DNA of 64,000 nucleotides from Brachionus manjavacas. Its lineage: Eukaryota > Rotifera > Eurotatoria > Ploima > Brachionidae. The position numbers and the translations under genes were made by a program. Numbering within the stretch: the stretch's first letter is position 1; each line of letters opens with the position of its first letter. Of this stretch, positions 20,861 through 32,273 are shown one piece after another. The DNA lies in the NCBI GenBank assembly GCA_019054805.1, contig JAHQIY010000005.1:1161501-1225500 (forward strand). The letters run 5' to 3'. The notes below the pieces were generated by a model, which made no database searches, was not told the DNA's origin, and was given only the letters and a program-made list of their open reading frames with translations.

Positions 20861-21316
20861 TATAGCTCTAATTATCTTAGAAGAACAAATAGATAAAAAT
20901 AAAAACAAAATTTATTTTTAAGGACAAATAATACTTAATTTGGCTTTCCTGGAAAATATCCCTCAAACCAACTATTTTTACATTCAACGCACCATTGTAT
21001 CTTAAAAACTCTGCAATTTTTTGATTATTTATTTTCTTCCACTTTTCTTGATAAAGTTGAATTGATTTGTCAAATTTCGCTTTTGAGTCCAAAACTTAAA
21101 TTGCCAAGATATATCATCGAAATTTTTGTCTCATCATAAAATCTATACGATTTAATTCACTGTCAATATTTCGTGTAACACGTGCCCACCAATTCACACG
21201 TTAAAGAAAAAATTGATTAATATAATTTTTAAATCTACTCGGCCATGTCCGACCATTTTAATTTTATGAAATTATATGAACAATTTTTAGAAGACAAGGA
21301 CATTTTTTACATTTAG

Positions 21317-22938
21317 CCCTTCTCCGTTCAAGATATAAAAAATAACGAAGATCTCATCTCAGAAGTTATTCTGAGATGGGTCAATTTTGACCCAAGGAAA
21401 AAAATTATTATTTTATAAATTTTTATTATGAAATTAGTTAAAATTTTATAAAAAAAACGGTTAAAAAAATAAAATCACAAAATTAACTATTTAAACATTT
21501 TTGACAAATAACAATTTTTATTAGTTTCGAGTGATTTTTGCAAACAAACCCTCACAATGAGAACATTGGTTCAGGGGGGATAGTCCACATTTGTATTAAC
21601 ACCTTCTTAAGAAAAGATTAGCGTAGCTTTTATGGATACCACGAAAGGTTCATTAAAAATTCATCATGATCTCATTTAAATCCCCTTTAGGTGTGAAGAG
21701 ATTAAAAAAATTTCAAATTTCAAATTAATGTTAAAATACAATCATCCAAGTATTTTGCTTCAAATTCGAGAATACCTAAATATGAAATATAAACAGTGTT
21801 ATGGAGTCGATCTAACAAGTCACTGGAAATTCTTACATGATTTTAATATCCCTCAACAGAAGAATACACACGATTGTGGTGTTTTTTTTAAGTAAAATAG
21901 ATAATAGTAAAAGTCTCAATTCAGATGATTACAACTTTCTTGCACGAGATATGGATTATTACCGAAAAAATATTTTGCTTTCAATTGTGGTTTAATTTTT
22001 TGAAAATGTATGAATCAGAAAATATTAAATAAAATGTAAAAAATTGAAAAAAAACAGAAAAAATAATGTAAGAAAATATTGGTTTATTTTTTTGTGTTTG
22101 AATTAGAAAATGTATCCAATGTTGAAATTACATTGAAAAAATGCGATGTTTTAAATATTTTTTTCAGTTTCAAAAAAACAAAAATTTTAAGTTAGCATTG
22201 CAAGCATTTTCATATTTGAAATTAAACTCTTTAGTGAATTAGATTGAGTTTAATTTTTATTTGGAAATTTGAAAAAAAAAATTTGAAAATTCTTTTTTAA
22301 CTTTTAAACAATAAATTTATTTATTTTTTTGAATAAAAACACATGAAAAAACTAAAGAAGTTAAATAATATAAAATAAAATAAAAAATGAATAAAAATAA
22401 AAAAAATAGATAAATAAATCATTAGTTAAAGTTTATTAAATCTTTGAAAAACTGGATTTAGTCGGTTAGGTGAACCAAAGTTCACTTATTATTCGAAAAA
22501 TTCTTGTTCTCAGGTTTTGTGAGTTATTGGTTAACCCAATTTTTTTGTTCAAAATAGAATTAGACGAACAATTTTTAGATTATGTGAAAAAATTGAATAA
22601 AGCTATTTAATGGAATACCTAATTGTCGAAACTGATATAAAAAGACCTATATTTTATGCTGATACTAAATTTATTTTTCAAATTAAATTAAATTTATATA
22701 AAAATTAGGAAATAATTTTTTTGTTTTTTTTTAATATAAAGGAGATTTAGAAATAGCATTTGCTCTGATCTGGTTGACTTGCCACCTTTTTGTTCTGCAC
22801 CTACAAGGGATTTTCAATATTTTTTATTCAATCCAACAAAAATAAAATTTTGAAAAATTTACTTGGGTCGTTTTTGACCCATTTTGGTCGTTAACAGAAT
22901 ATTGGGTCTATTTTGACCCGATCTTGGACGGATAAGGG
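21317..22938. mobile_element. piggyBac-like TIR element (about 1.6 kb)
   Basis: The left end is CCCTTCTCCGTTCAAGATAT. The right end, reverse complemented, is CCCTTATCCGTCCAAGATCG. Both are followed by paired GGGTCAA..TTGACCC-type palindromes (21393-21412; 22864-22918), a termini style I associate with piggyBac-like elements. TTAA follows the right end (22939-22942); the left flank is TTAG, one base off. No piggyBac transposase was recognised; the interior carries an Ulp1/C48 relic at 21730-21995. Likely non-autonomous or host to a nested insertion. Confidence 0.6.
21730..21995 (+). pseudogene. Ulp1/SENP-like cysteine protease fragment
   Basis: Reads ILLQIREYLNMKYKQCYGVD, then HWKFLHDFNIPQQKNTHDCG VFF before a stop. 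After a frame change it reads NFLARDMDYYRKNILLSIV and stops at 21993. This reproduces the end of the Ulp1 domain: 'L..YL..E....W......pQQ.N..DCGVF....F.(r)DM..YR..i...I'. The catalytic cysteine codon is 21875-21877. The part holding the catalytic His and Asp is not readable upstream, so this is a broken copy. It is closer to canonical Ulp1/SENP than the fragment at 12930. Confidence 0.6.
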
Positions 22939-22989
22939 TTAAACAATATTATTTATGCTTGAAATGTTTCTGTCGCTCTTTTTACAATC

Positions 22990-23310
22990 CAGTTTCATGA
23001 AAAAAAGAGGAAATAGTAATGTCGCAATTACACAATGGAGAAGGATATTCAATATATCTTGATTCAAGGCCTTGTTTGCATTCAACCACTAGTCTGACAG
23101 CCAGTGGAATAGAATGACTGAATTCTATCTCTCACTCAACTCAAAAAGCCGATTCGAGATTGTTAATAATTTAAGTTTATTAAAAGCCTCATGATGAAAG
23201 GGTTTTGAGGGAGTATCATATTTTAACTTAAGGAAAAATCTTACTGCTGTATTATGATTTGCTTGTAGTTTTTTTGATATTATTTTCTGAAAATGAATTC
23301 AAGCAAGGAA
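22990..23310 (-). mobile_element. LINE C-terminal fragment
   Basis: The minus frame reads KIISKKLQANHNTAVRFFLK, then LKYDTPSKPFHHEAFNKLKL and TISNRLFELSER. After a stop/frameshift it reads IEFSHSIPLAVRLVVE and ESRYIEYPSPLCNC. This is the conserved end of many LINE ORF2 proteins ('lQ..qN.alR.il.l....p...h..a..L.ll.v.nR..el'). Only the last ~100 codons are left. Confidence 0.6.
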
Positions 23311-23334
23311 AAGAATAGCCTGAAATTGATCTTT

Positions 23335-23386
23335 ATTCTGAAGGAGCTCTAGCTCGATAAGAAAACAAATAAATAAATAAATAAAT
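23335..23386 (+). repeat. Retroposon 3' tail
   Basis: GGAGCTCTAGCTCGATAAGA followed by (AAAT)n. The same end recurs at 25853-25902 and, diverged, at 18308-18338 and inverted at 46447-46500. It marks repeated insertions of one LINE/SINE family, all reduced to the 3' terminus. Confidence 0.6.
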
Positions 23387-23498
23387 TTTGGGTTCTTTGT
23401 CAACCAGTATTTAATATGAAACATTTTTTTTCTACTAAAACGCATAGTTTGCAGAAATGATTTCTTATTTTTTCAAAAATTTTAAAATTTTTTATCTG

Positions 23499-23768
23499 TT
23501 AAATCGGTGCAAATACTGATCTTGCTTTATTTTCTTCTTTCATTATTGCATTCGATCGCCTAGCGTTATTAACTTTAGCTAAAAATTTTTCCGCTTCTCT
23601 ATGGCTTAAATTTAATTGCTTAAAAAAAATTTTGACTCTTTTTGGTATTTTTCTCTGGCCTACATGGCAAACCTGTTCCACCAATCTGGCTAACCTATCC
23701 AGCCCATCCGGCCATTGTGCAACATATAATTCGAAATAATAATTCAATTTAAAGCTGTCAGTATTCAA
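23499..23768 (-). CDS. Unrecognised basic protein fragment
   Basis: About 89 codons reading YFELYVAQWPDGLDRLARLV, then EQVCHVGQRKIPKRVKIFF and LSHREAEKFLAKVNNARRSN, ending RSVFAPI. Base composition and amino-acid use look coding. There is no ATG at the 5' end, so it would be an internal or terminal exon, or a relic. No domain recognised. It lies head-to-head with another damaged coding stretch at 23938, so both could belong to a decayed mobile element. Confidence 0.35.
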   Translation of the reverse strand: MNTDSFKLNYYFELYVAQWPDGLDRLARLVEQVCHVGQRKIPKRVKIFFKQLNLSHREAEKFLAKVNNARRSNAIMKEENKARSVFAPI

Positions 23769-23937
23769 CGCAATAAAATTAGTAAAATTACCACAAATTT
23801 ATATAAAAAACAACAAAAATTATAAATTTTTATCTCTTTCTTTTTTTTTCCCAACTTATTATAAATAAAAAATTAAATTAATAAAAACATAATACAAAAA
23901 ATTTTCTTTAAATTTATTAATATTAATTTTTTTAGAA

Positions 23938-24235
23938 TTGATGAACTTCAATGATATTGGCATGGATATACAAGCCAAAGCGAGAATCAAAAAAGAAAAC
24001 AAGGTCGTGCCTACAACATCAACCAGTGGACTGTATTTAGAACGAAAAGAATGCCATACTTGAATCTGAAGAAGATTCGGATAAAGAACTTGAACAAGCT
24101 CCAACATCATATAAAAGACACAAGCCGAATGATCCAGCTTTATCAATAGAGAATATTTGTAAAACTTGTAATGCCCCAATGAAGAAAAAAGAGGTTTTTA
24201 TTGCCCAAATGGTTGTACTAGGAAAAAAAATTAAA
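23938..24235 (+). pseudogene. Zinc-ribbon-ended protein relic
   Basis: Three frames are needed. One gives QGRAYNINQWTVFRTKR. The next gives ESEEDSDKELEQAPTSYKRH and IENICKTCNAPMKKK. A further frame gives GFYCPNGCTRKKN and a stop. The C-x-x-C plus C-x-x-x-C pair makes a probable zinc-binding end. The first part resembles the short basic leader found before Mutator-like zinc fingers. Frameshifted and not functional as read. Confidence 0.35.
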
Positions 24236-26499
24236 TTTTTTGATAATTTTTTTTTTTTTATTTACTAAAATATTTTTTATTATTGATTAAATGAAAAATT
24301 TATTTTTTTTTGGGTATTCTTACTATTTTTATTAATTTTATATAAAAAAATTGACACAAAATTAATATTATTACTTTTTTATATATTTATGGGTTTTTTA
24401 CTATTTCTGTGGAATTTTTACTAAAAATATTGTGCCAAAATATTAAGAGTCTTTTATTCTGTTCAAAAATTATATTTATAAATAAGTTTTTTAGTTGTTA
24501 AGAGGAAAAATATGTTGTAAAGATTAATTAAATTATTAAGCAACAAATAGTATTCTAGTGATTTTTCCATTAATACTGGCGTTGACCAAAGTTTTATACT
24601 ATTAAACCTTTTTCATAGAGAAAAAAAGAAAAATAGTTCAACTGTGATTTTTTAAACTTAATCCTGAAAAAGAACCTTTCAAAATTTATCATTTTTTTTG
24701 AAAAAAAAAATTAAATTCGATTCAATTGGTAACTTTTCCCAGGATTCAAAAACTCTGTTTGCTAAATATTGAAAAAGGTATTGTCATTTTTTTTGATCTC
24801 TATTATAATTTTACGATCATTTGTTCTTCTCAGATCTAGGCATAATTAGATTTAGTTTTTCTAGACTCATCAAACCTAGGATCTTAAGTCTCTTCTTCAT
24901 ACGACTTTTTTTATTTTTTTGCATACACTGTTTCCTTTATTTTAGGTTATTGAAAATAATTTATAATAATACTGCGAAGTAATCAAATATTATTTATAAG
25001 TAATGATTTATCTTGTATTTTTTTATTTTTCTGAAAATATCCATCAGTTTTTCTTTATTTTCTAACCAGAAAAATTTTATTTAATCAAATAATTTTATTT
25101 TAGCGGCATGAAATATTTTTTCAATATGGAAAATTTCTTTCAAAATTTAAATTATCCCCTAATAATAATTCAATGTTCCATAAAGAATTTATGAATCTTT
25201 ATTTGAAAGACTCAAAATCAAGGTACAGAAATGGTGGTTTAAATTGTTTAATTTGGTCACAACAAAATTAATACCAAGTTTGACATTTTAGAAGTAACTT
25301 TTTGAAATAGAACATTTAAAAATTTCTGATCTAATTCAATTTTTCAAATTTGATCAGAATATTTCCAAATGCGTAATTAATAGCAAATTTTTATATTTTT
25401 ATAACATTTCAATTTCAATTTTTGAAAAAGGATTGTAATTTGTGTAAAATGCATTGATATTTAATTGCGCATTTAAAATGTTTTGATCAAATTATAAAAA
25501 TGAAATCTGATCAAAACATTTTACTTTTCTCACTTTTCTAAGTTTTGAAAAGCATTAGATTATAATACGAGTTTGCCACTTGGCATTTGTCAGTTTGACA
25601 ATCGTGTTGAAAACCATGGGAACTGTAAAATCAGGAATCGTGATGGAATATGTAGCTGAAAATATTTTTTGAAGTTAAGGATATGTAGCCATCTAAGGGT
25701 GTTAGAAAGTTTTCCATGAATTTTTCTGGATTTACTAAAAGGGTTATTATATTAAAGTTATATTGATCTCTATAATTACTGAACATATCTCCTAAAAACA
25801 TATTTATTTTTTATTATCTGTCTCTTAAATTATTTTTTAATATTTTTTTTTATCGGAGCTCTTGCTCGATACAGATAAACAAATAAATAAATAAATAATA
25901 TTTTCCTTAATATATTTACTTAAATTTTCATAATTGCATTTTTATATTTCAATTTTCCATATTCTCTTTCTAAAAATTTCAATAAATTTTCAATAAAATA
26001 ATTAAAAAAAAATTGCTAAACTTTCATTAATTTTAGTTACAAAAATAATAATTTATAGAGACAATTCCAGTAATCTAAGAGACTGTTTTTTGTATATTTA
26101 AGAGAAACGATTTTTAAGTGTTCTGATTTGGTAGACCCATAATTAACGTCTAAACATGAGACTGAAAATAAACACTTTTTCTTTATATCACAAATTTATA
26201 AATATTTTTTTTTAAATTTTTTCTCCAAATTGACCATTGTCTTGTAATTTAGTACCTGTTTCCACACATGATATCAACCAACCTAGAAATCTACACAAGA
26301 ATTTTGAAAATATTTTTTTTATCTGAACCAAACTCATGAGCTATCAAAGCTATTAAATTTTTAAAAATCAAGACTTCAAATGTTAAGTTTTAATTGAGAA
26401 TTTAAAAATTCAAAAAATCCAAAGAGTGCTCTAAATAGTAATTTTTCATAAGAAAAAAAGATTATTTTTATATTTGAAAAAATTTTTAAAAATAGGAAA
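24236..26499. other. Gene-free region upstream of DAP3
   Basis: AT-rich. It holds a foldback of about 200 bp (25326-25525; TTTGATCAGA-type arms with AAATGCGTAATTAAT / ATTTAATTGCGCATTT). It also holds a retroposon 3' tail at 25853-25902 (GGAGCTCTTGCTCGATACAG then (AAAT)n). No gene recognised; the DAP3 promoter presumably lies just below 26500. Confidence 0.45.
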
Positions 26500-28128
26500 A
26501 TGAATACAATCAGAAACATTCGTAAAGTTTTACCTATTGTCTCATTTCCAAAACATTCATTAGCGCGGTCAGCAAACATCCCCAAACCAAATCTGTATCT
26601 ATGTCCAATTCAAAGTTCACTGTACTCAACTGACCAAGAAATCAAAGCAGAAATAAAACAGAATCGTAGCGTACCTCATGTTTACCGATGTTCTGTAAAT
26701 GATCCTGTAAGGTTAAACCCAACTGAATTGAACCATTTGGCAATTTTTTTTAAGCTTAAACATGATGTCAATAATCTTTCAAAATTTTATCGTTTGGACC
26801 AAGCTGATCTAAATGTAATTGATCCTTTCCAGGAATGCCTCAATAGAGAACATTATGCTGAATTCAAAGCTTTTGACGAAACATGTCTAATGATTCGTCA
26901 GCCTGGAGTTGAGATCATCAATTATTTGAAAAAACTTGATTTATCTATGCCAGCCTATCGCTTTGTTTTGTGTAATTTAAAAAAAAATTAAGATTATTAA
27001 GAAAATTATTATTTTATTAAGATGGAACCCAAAACGGTACCGGAAAGCGTTCAACCTTGCTTCATATTCTTCACTACTGCCACAAAGACAACTGGATGCT
27101 TTTTCATGTACCAAATTGTAAAAATTTTAAAAAGGTTTTTATGCTCATTTTTGGTTTATTGTTTGTTAGGTTCTGCTGTTCTCAGAAGAGCTAGAGAAAA
27201 TCAACCTTCGTCATACAAAGAAGGTCGATTGGACACACCGATCGATGCTGCACTTTTTCTCAAACGATTTTCCATACAAAATATGAAGCTTTTGAAAGAA
27301 CTGGACCTAAAAACTACCAAAAAGTATGACTGGAGCAAAAGAGAATCTTCTCCAGAGGGCACTCCAATTCTAGAATTGATAGATTATGTAATTTTAAACT
27401 TCTAACTTTTAGAATTTTTTTAATAGGCCTAAAAAAGGCTAATTCTCGAATAAAATACTCTTCAGATATTTGCGGAGCGATAGTCAGAGAAATCAAACTT
27501 CAATCAGAGACTAACAGATACAAAGTTTTTGTCGCTGTTGAACAAATGAACAGTTATTTTGGACCGACTCGTCTTAAAAGACCTGATAAATCTGAAGTAA
27601 TTGAAAAAAAAAAATTAATTAAATTTCTAATAAAAAAATTAGATAAGTGTGGATGATATCACAATTGTTAGAAATTTTAAAAAACTTCTTAAAAATGATT
27701 GGAAAAATGCAGTGATTGCTGGAACCATTTGTAGCAGAGGAGTGATAATTCCAGCGCCAAATCGGCGAACTAAATTTTATGATGTGACCATACCAATTGC
27801 CAATAGACGAAGAGCTGAAACCACGTTAGAATATGAAGGACCCCTAACACCTGCTCACTTGTTAAAAAAAGAAGTGAATAATTTTAATTTATTTATTTTC
27901 TATTAGAATACATTTTTTATATTTTAGGGGTTTTATCATTTGGAGCCATTTGTGCCCATCGAAATTCCGGCCTATTCGGATTTAGAGATATCAAATCATT
28001 ATGAATATTATAGAGACAGAAATTGGCTTCAAAATGAAGATGCATTGACTGATAATGGCAAAGAAGAACTTAAATTTTTGAGCGGAAAAAATCCAAGAGA
28101 ATTTATGAGAATATGTCAAACTATCTAA
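26500..28128 (+). CDS. dap3: Mitochondrial small-subunit ribosomal protein mS29 (DAP3)
   Basis: Six exons: 26500-26971, 27022-27117, 27170-27387, 27438-27596, 27643-27873, 27928-28128. The 1377 nt encode 458 residues, with introns of 46-54 bp. The Arg-rich, acid-free N-terminus (MNTIRNIRKVLPIV..) is a mitochondrial presequence. Family landmarks in order are RLNPTELNHL, FDETCLMIRQPGVEIINYL, a P-loop region (residues 158-168, YGTQNGTGKRS), LLHILHYCHKDNWMLFHVPN, YDWSKRESSPEGTP, KNDWKNAVIAGTI, GFYHLEPFVPIEIP, and NHYEYYRDRNWLQ. The protein is the GTP-binding component of the mitoribosome head, also linked to apoptosis in mammals. The P-loop is one residue longer than the GxxxxGKT I recall for human DAP3, and Arg replaces the Thr/Ser after Lys. 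Confidence 0.93.
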
Positions 28129-28533
28129 TGGCAAAATATTTGTATAGAATTTATTCAAAAATAAATAAATAAAATGTTGATTTATTTAAATTCTGTCTAA
28201 AATGAAAATTAATATGGACTCTTGAAAAAAAATTCTAATTTTATATTGAATTTTTCTCAATTTTTTTGTGAAAAATTGGAGATTTTGTTCTAAAAGAGTA
28301 AAATAATTAACTGAATTCTTATGAATAGTGCCGTCAATACTGATATGAATTTTTTAATTTAAACTCTAAATATCAAAATGAAACTTTAAGCAAAACTTAA
28401 ATACAGTGTTGACATAATCATTAGGATTTATTATTTTTCCGTAAATAACGTAGATCTTTTTCATTTTTTTTTCTCTTAAATCTAAAAATTAATTATACTA
28501 TTTCTTTCTAAATTTTCAAAGCCCACTGAGAGT

Positions 28534-28982
28534 GAAAAAATCTTCAAAATATCTCTGCAATACGGGGCGAGTGTCTAAACCCCTTTCATCAAAAAAAAAA
28601 GGGGAACCAGTTTCTATATACTTAAAAATTTTGCAGTGTTAAGATCATCTCGATGCAGTAGCCTTTGTGTCAGATCAGAGCTGTTGCTCAAAAAGGTACT
28701 GGAAAAGGAGATAAGCGCCTCACCATTATCTGATAGGATGATATGGGGAAATTATTAATTTCTAAATTCTACCGATAATCAATTTTTAGGTATTTTTTGA
28801 ATAAAATTTAGATCCAATTTTGATGTAAAATATTTGCCTTTTTTCTTCAATTTTTTTTTAAATTTTTTGACTGAAATTTAAAAAATGGCATAGAAGACAG
28901 CCACAAACCTGCCTATTTAAAGCAGCTACCATAAACGGCTTGCTTGGTAAGTCGTCTCCGCAATCCTGGTTACTGTAGTTTA

Positions 28983-29027
<45 letters not shown>
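28534..29027 (+). repeat. Dispersed repeat, copy 2, ending in (ATT)n
   Basis: Matches 6623-6820 over its first 220 bp and again near 28938. A third, short piece (CAGTAGCCCTCATATCAGAG-like) occurs at about 41806-41835. The (ATT)n tract at 28985-29027 forms the end, as in retroposons that finish in a short microsatellite. 28129-28533, before it, is the AT-rich DAP3 3' flank. Confidence 0.6.
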
Positions 29028-29028
<1 letters not shown>

Positions 29029-29438
29029 ATGAAAAGAGGTTGTGCAAATTTCAATACTAAGTTTGCCTCAGAAAAAAAAGCCTTTTATCTAAAATATACC
29101 AAATATACCAAAATCTTTGATAATCTTAAAATTCAGCTTAAAATTTAGTGTCCAGTATTTTATTTTAATAAAAAAGATATTCAAGCGGGATATCCTGTGT
29201 AATCGACTTTAGTTATTTTATGATTTTAATTTAAGAATTTGATCGTTCTGAATAAATTTGATTTTCTTTGAGTTACTTCTCACTTGTCGAGTAAATTTTT
29301 TGATTTCTTAAGCTTGTCAAGTCAACTAAATCTTGCTGGGAATATTAAAAATGTTGTTGAGTAATAGAGAAAAATGAATGGAATGAGTCAAAAAAGAAAT
29401 GGTTAATAGACGTTTGTGGATTGATTGGCGAACAAAAA

Positions 29439-30407
29439 GGCTTATATTATATTGAGTAGCTAAAATATTTTTTTTCAGTAGCTAAATTATTTATTTCAAG
29501 TAGATAAAGAAAAGTCGCAAAAATTATACAAAAAGTAGCTATTATATTTTTACCAAGTAGCTAATGTGGAAAATTGACCCAATTGACTTTAAAGGTCGTA
29601 TCAGCAGCGATATGTAAGGCTTTCAAAGTTAATGATATCAATCGTTTTGTTGACATGAAAAAATGAAAGTTTAAACTTTCGGGATTTAAATAAAATTTTG
29701 AGACAACAAACATTTGGTCATCACCGACAGGTATTTCACTTCTACTTTCAGCCCAATTTTTCAAAGCATCAATACTTTTGCCAAAATCTATTTGTGCATT
29801 TATTTTACGATGTCTATGTACTAAATTATTTACTTGAATAACAATAAGTTCTTGAAATCCATTTTCTAAGTTTTTGCGTAACCAACGGCTGATAGCTTTA
29901 GCTTTTAAATTTTCTTCAAAATAAATAGAAATAACCTTTTCTTTTGTTTTTTCTTGTACTTTTGTATTTGTTTCTTCGTCATTATGCTCAACGTCTTGAA
30001 TGTAAACAGTCACTTCCAGACTTGTTCTGTGATATAGAATAAAGAGACGTTTATCACAATTTGAGCACTTGTAAAATTGTTTTTGACCTGATTCAGTCAT
30101 TCTTTTTTCTTTAGCGCCCCATGATGAATTATCAATTTGACCATTGTCTATTTCTTCCAAACATTCATTCAACGAGTCATAGTTTTTATAAATGTCATAA
30201 ATTTTTGACTCACCCCTTAATCTTTTTGTCGATTCTTCAGTATCATTGTCAGTATCATCATTTTTTTAGCTACTCAGGGTTCAAAATACTTTTTGGAAAT
30301 AAATTAGTTACTAAAAAAAATTTGTTTTGTGATTTTTAAATATCTATTTTGAAAAATAATTTAGCTACTGAAAAAAAATATTTTAGCTACTCAATAAAAT
30401 ATAAGCC
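29439..30407. mobile_element. Mutator-like element with complete TIRs and 9-bp target duplication
   Basis: The left terminus GGCTTATATTATATTGAGTA and the right terminus (reverse complement GGCTTATATTTTATTGAGTA) are inverted for about 65 bp. They contain repeated AGTAGCTAAA units. The 9-mer GAACAAAAA flanks both ends (29430-29438, 30408-30416), the size expected for MULEs. The 969-bp interior encodes only part of a MULE transposase on the minus strand. TIR identity is still high, so the insertion is fairly young. A lone TIR of the family lies at 56943-56979. Confidence 0.85.
29561..30265 (-). pseudogene. MULE transposase N-terminal part
   Basis: An open minus-strand frame of about 235 codons starts after a stop near 30265 without a good ATG. 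It contains an acidic leader (DDTDNDTEES), a C-x-x-C zinc knuckle (YKCSNCDKRLFILYH), a helical block AISRWLRKNLENGFQELI, and FYLNPESLNFHFFMST. It ends LHIAADTTFKVNWVNFP, which aligns with the 'lHiDaTYKlNWqgFP' block holding the first catalytic Asp. The rest of the DDE core and the SWIM finger are missing, so the copy is internally deleted and would depend on another element. Confidence 0.75.
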
Positions 30408-30416
30408 GAACAAAAA

Positions 30417-32273
30417 ATAGGAAAATGAAATTGACTGAATTACTCAGATATTCAGAAATGGTTGCTCACTTTGTGGAAAAAATGAGTATAATTTCAATCA
30501 ATTTAGAATTTCGGAAAGATGGGAAAATTCCCTTTTAAATTTTGAAAATAAACAATGTTTTTGCCAAAGTTTCAATGCTGAATAAACAAATGAAAACAAG
30601 TTTTATAAAAGTCCTCCATTCACACTTATTGAGACAAACACGACGCAATATCAATGATGTTCTATTAAAAATAAAAATAAATGCTTTTTTTAATTCTAAA
30701 GCGACCTCTAATCATTTCAAAAGTTTTTTAAATTTTTAAGAAATTTTTATTATAGATAATATGAATCCAACATTAGTAGAAAAAATAGTGAGCAAAGATT
30801 GCTGCTTTTATTATTCAGATTCGATTTTTTTTGAATTTTAAAATAAATTAAAAATAAAAAAGAATTTTTTTCTTTCAATTTGAGGGGCTCTAAGGGTCAC
30901 TTAATGGTTATATTATGTTATGATACAAAAATTATTTATAAAATGATGAATCAAAAATGGTCAAAATTGTATGTTGGGGCTTGAAGTAATAGAGTACTTT
31001 TTCTTAAGAGCCTATTTCGTGAAATCATTACGATGAACCCGACCAAAGGTTTGCCAAACAAGGTCAAAATTAAGTTTTACCTTGATTTATATTAATTGAA
31101 TAAAGTTTAATTAATAAAGTAAAGTATTAATGAAATGAATTGAATAAAGTATTAATTGAATGAATAAAGTTGAAATCAATAAAAACTCTAGTTGGATTTT
31201 TAAAATGCATGATTTTTGAACCTTTCCCAAAAGCCTCAAAACAATTATTTAATATGATATTCTTAATCTGCGCCTCGTAAACTAAAAAATAAAAAATTTT
31301 CATGAAATGACAATTACAATGACATATTTTATTGTTGAGATTTTCATTAAATTCAAAATAAAAAAGGCAAATTTTCTACTGAAGGATGTAGAACCTCTTT
31401 CTATTCAGTAAACTTCAATATAATATTTTTCAACGCTGCTTTTAAGAGAACCAAAAACCTTTTTAGTTAAATAAAATTTATCTTTATCAATAATATTTTA
31501 AAAATCGCCTGGCGTAATTGTTTTCTTAAATAAATAATAATATCTGTCATAAGACATGTCAATGTAGAATTTTTTAAGTCTATTTGTAGCAATTTCTTTT
31601 TTTAATTACATTATAAAAAGCTGATTTAAAAAAGTATTATATTTGGTTAAATTAAAATTAATTTAACTAATTTCTTTAAGTGAACATAAAAAAGATTTTT
31701 TTGGCAAGATATTAATACTTTATTGAAAATGTATAAGTTTGATTGAAGAATTCTTAATAAATACTAATATTTTGATGAAAAGTGCTGAAATTTTCAATTT
31801 TAATAATCAATAAATTAACATTTACATATTTACGATGTAGTTATATTTCAAAATAAAATTAAATTCAAAACAGATGCCTACAATCAAGATAATTATCATG
31901 ATACACATAATAAAGCGTTTTATCGATTTTTACCCACTTCAATTTTTGCTCCCTTACCTTCCTAGATACTCCCAATATCTGCCAAATTCGTTTTTCAGCT
32001 ACAAATAAAAACGAAATTTATAATTTTATATTATTATAAAATTATGATTTGCATCCTAAAATACGGAGATCCTTCATTCCTTTCGGTTTAATTTTTATTT
32101 CACCCTGAATAAATCTAGAACAAATAAGAATTATGCTATTTTTGTAATTTATTTAAGGACACTCAAGCTTAATTACACTTTATTCCATCATTTAAATAGA
32201 AAACATTAAATTTTTAAGTAATTTTTTATTTAGCCTAAATTTAGAAGTTAAAAGAAAAAAAATTGCTCCAAAA
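30417..32273. other. Gene-poor region upstream of Gbeta5
   Basis: AT-rich. At 31405-31608 (-) a protein-like frame reads IATNRLKKFYIDMSYDRYYY, then KKTITPGDF, stop, and FYLTKKVFGSLKSSVEKYYI; I do not recognise it. At about 30466-30590 (+) a short Cys-rich frame (GCSLCGKNEYNFNQF, QCFCQSF) is open for about 45 codons without a start. Neither is a supported gene. The Gbeta5 promoter should lie within the last few hundred bases. Confidence 0.35.

Noticed and set aside
20877-21092. 71-codon minus-strand frame upstream of the mutase gene
   Set aside because: Low-complexity hydrophobic end and no family. Probably chance in AT-rich DNA.
28985-29027. Regular ATT repeats considered as a CRISPR-like or telomeric array
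   Set aside because: Simple 3-bp microsatellite without spacers, at the end of a dispersed repeat.
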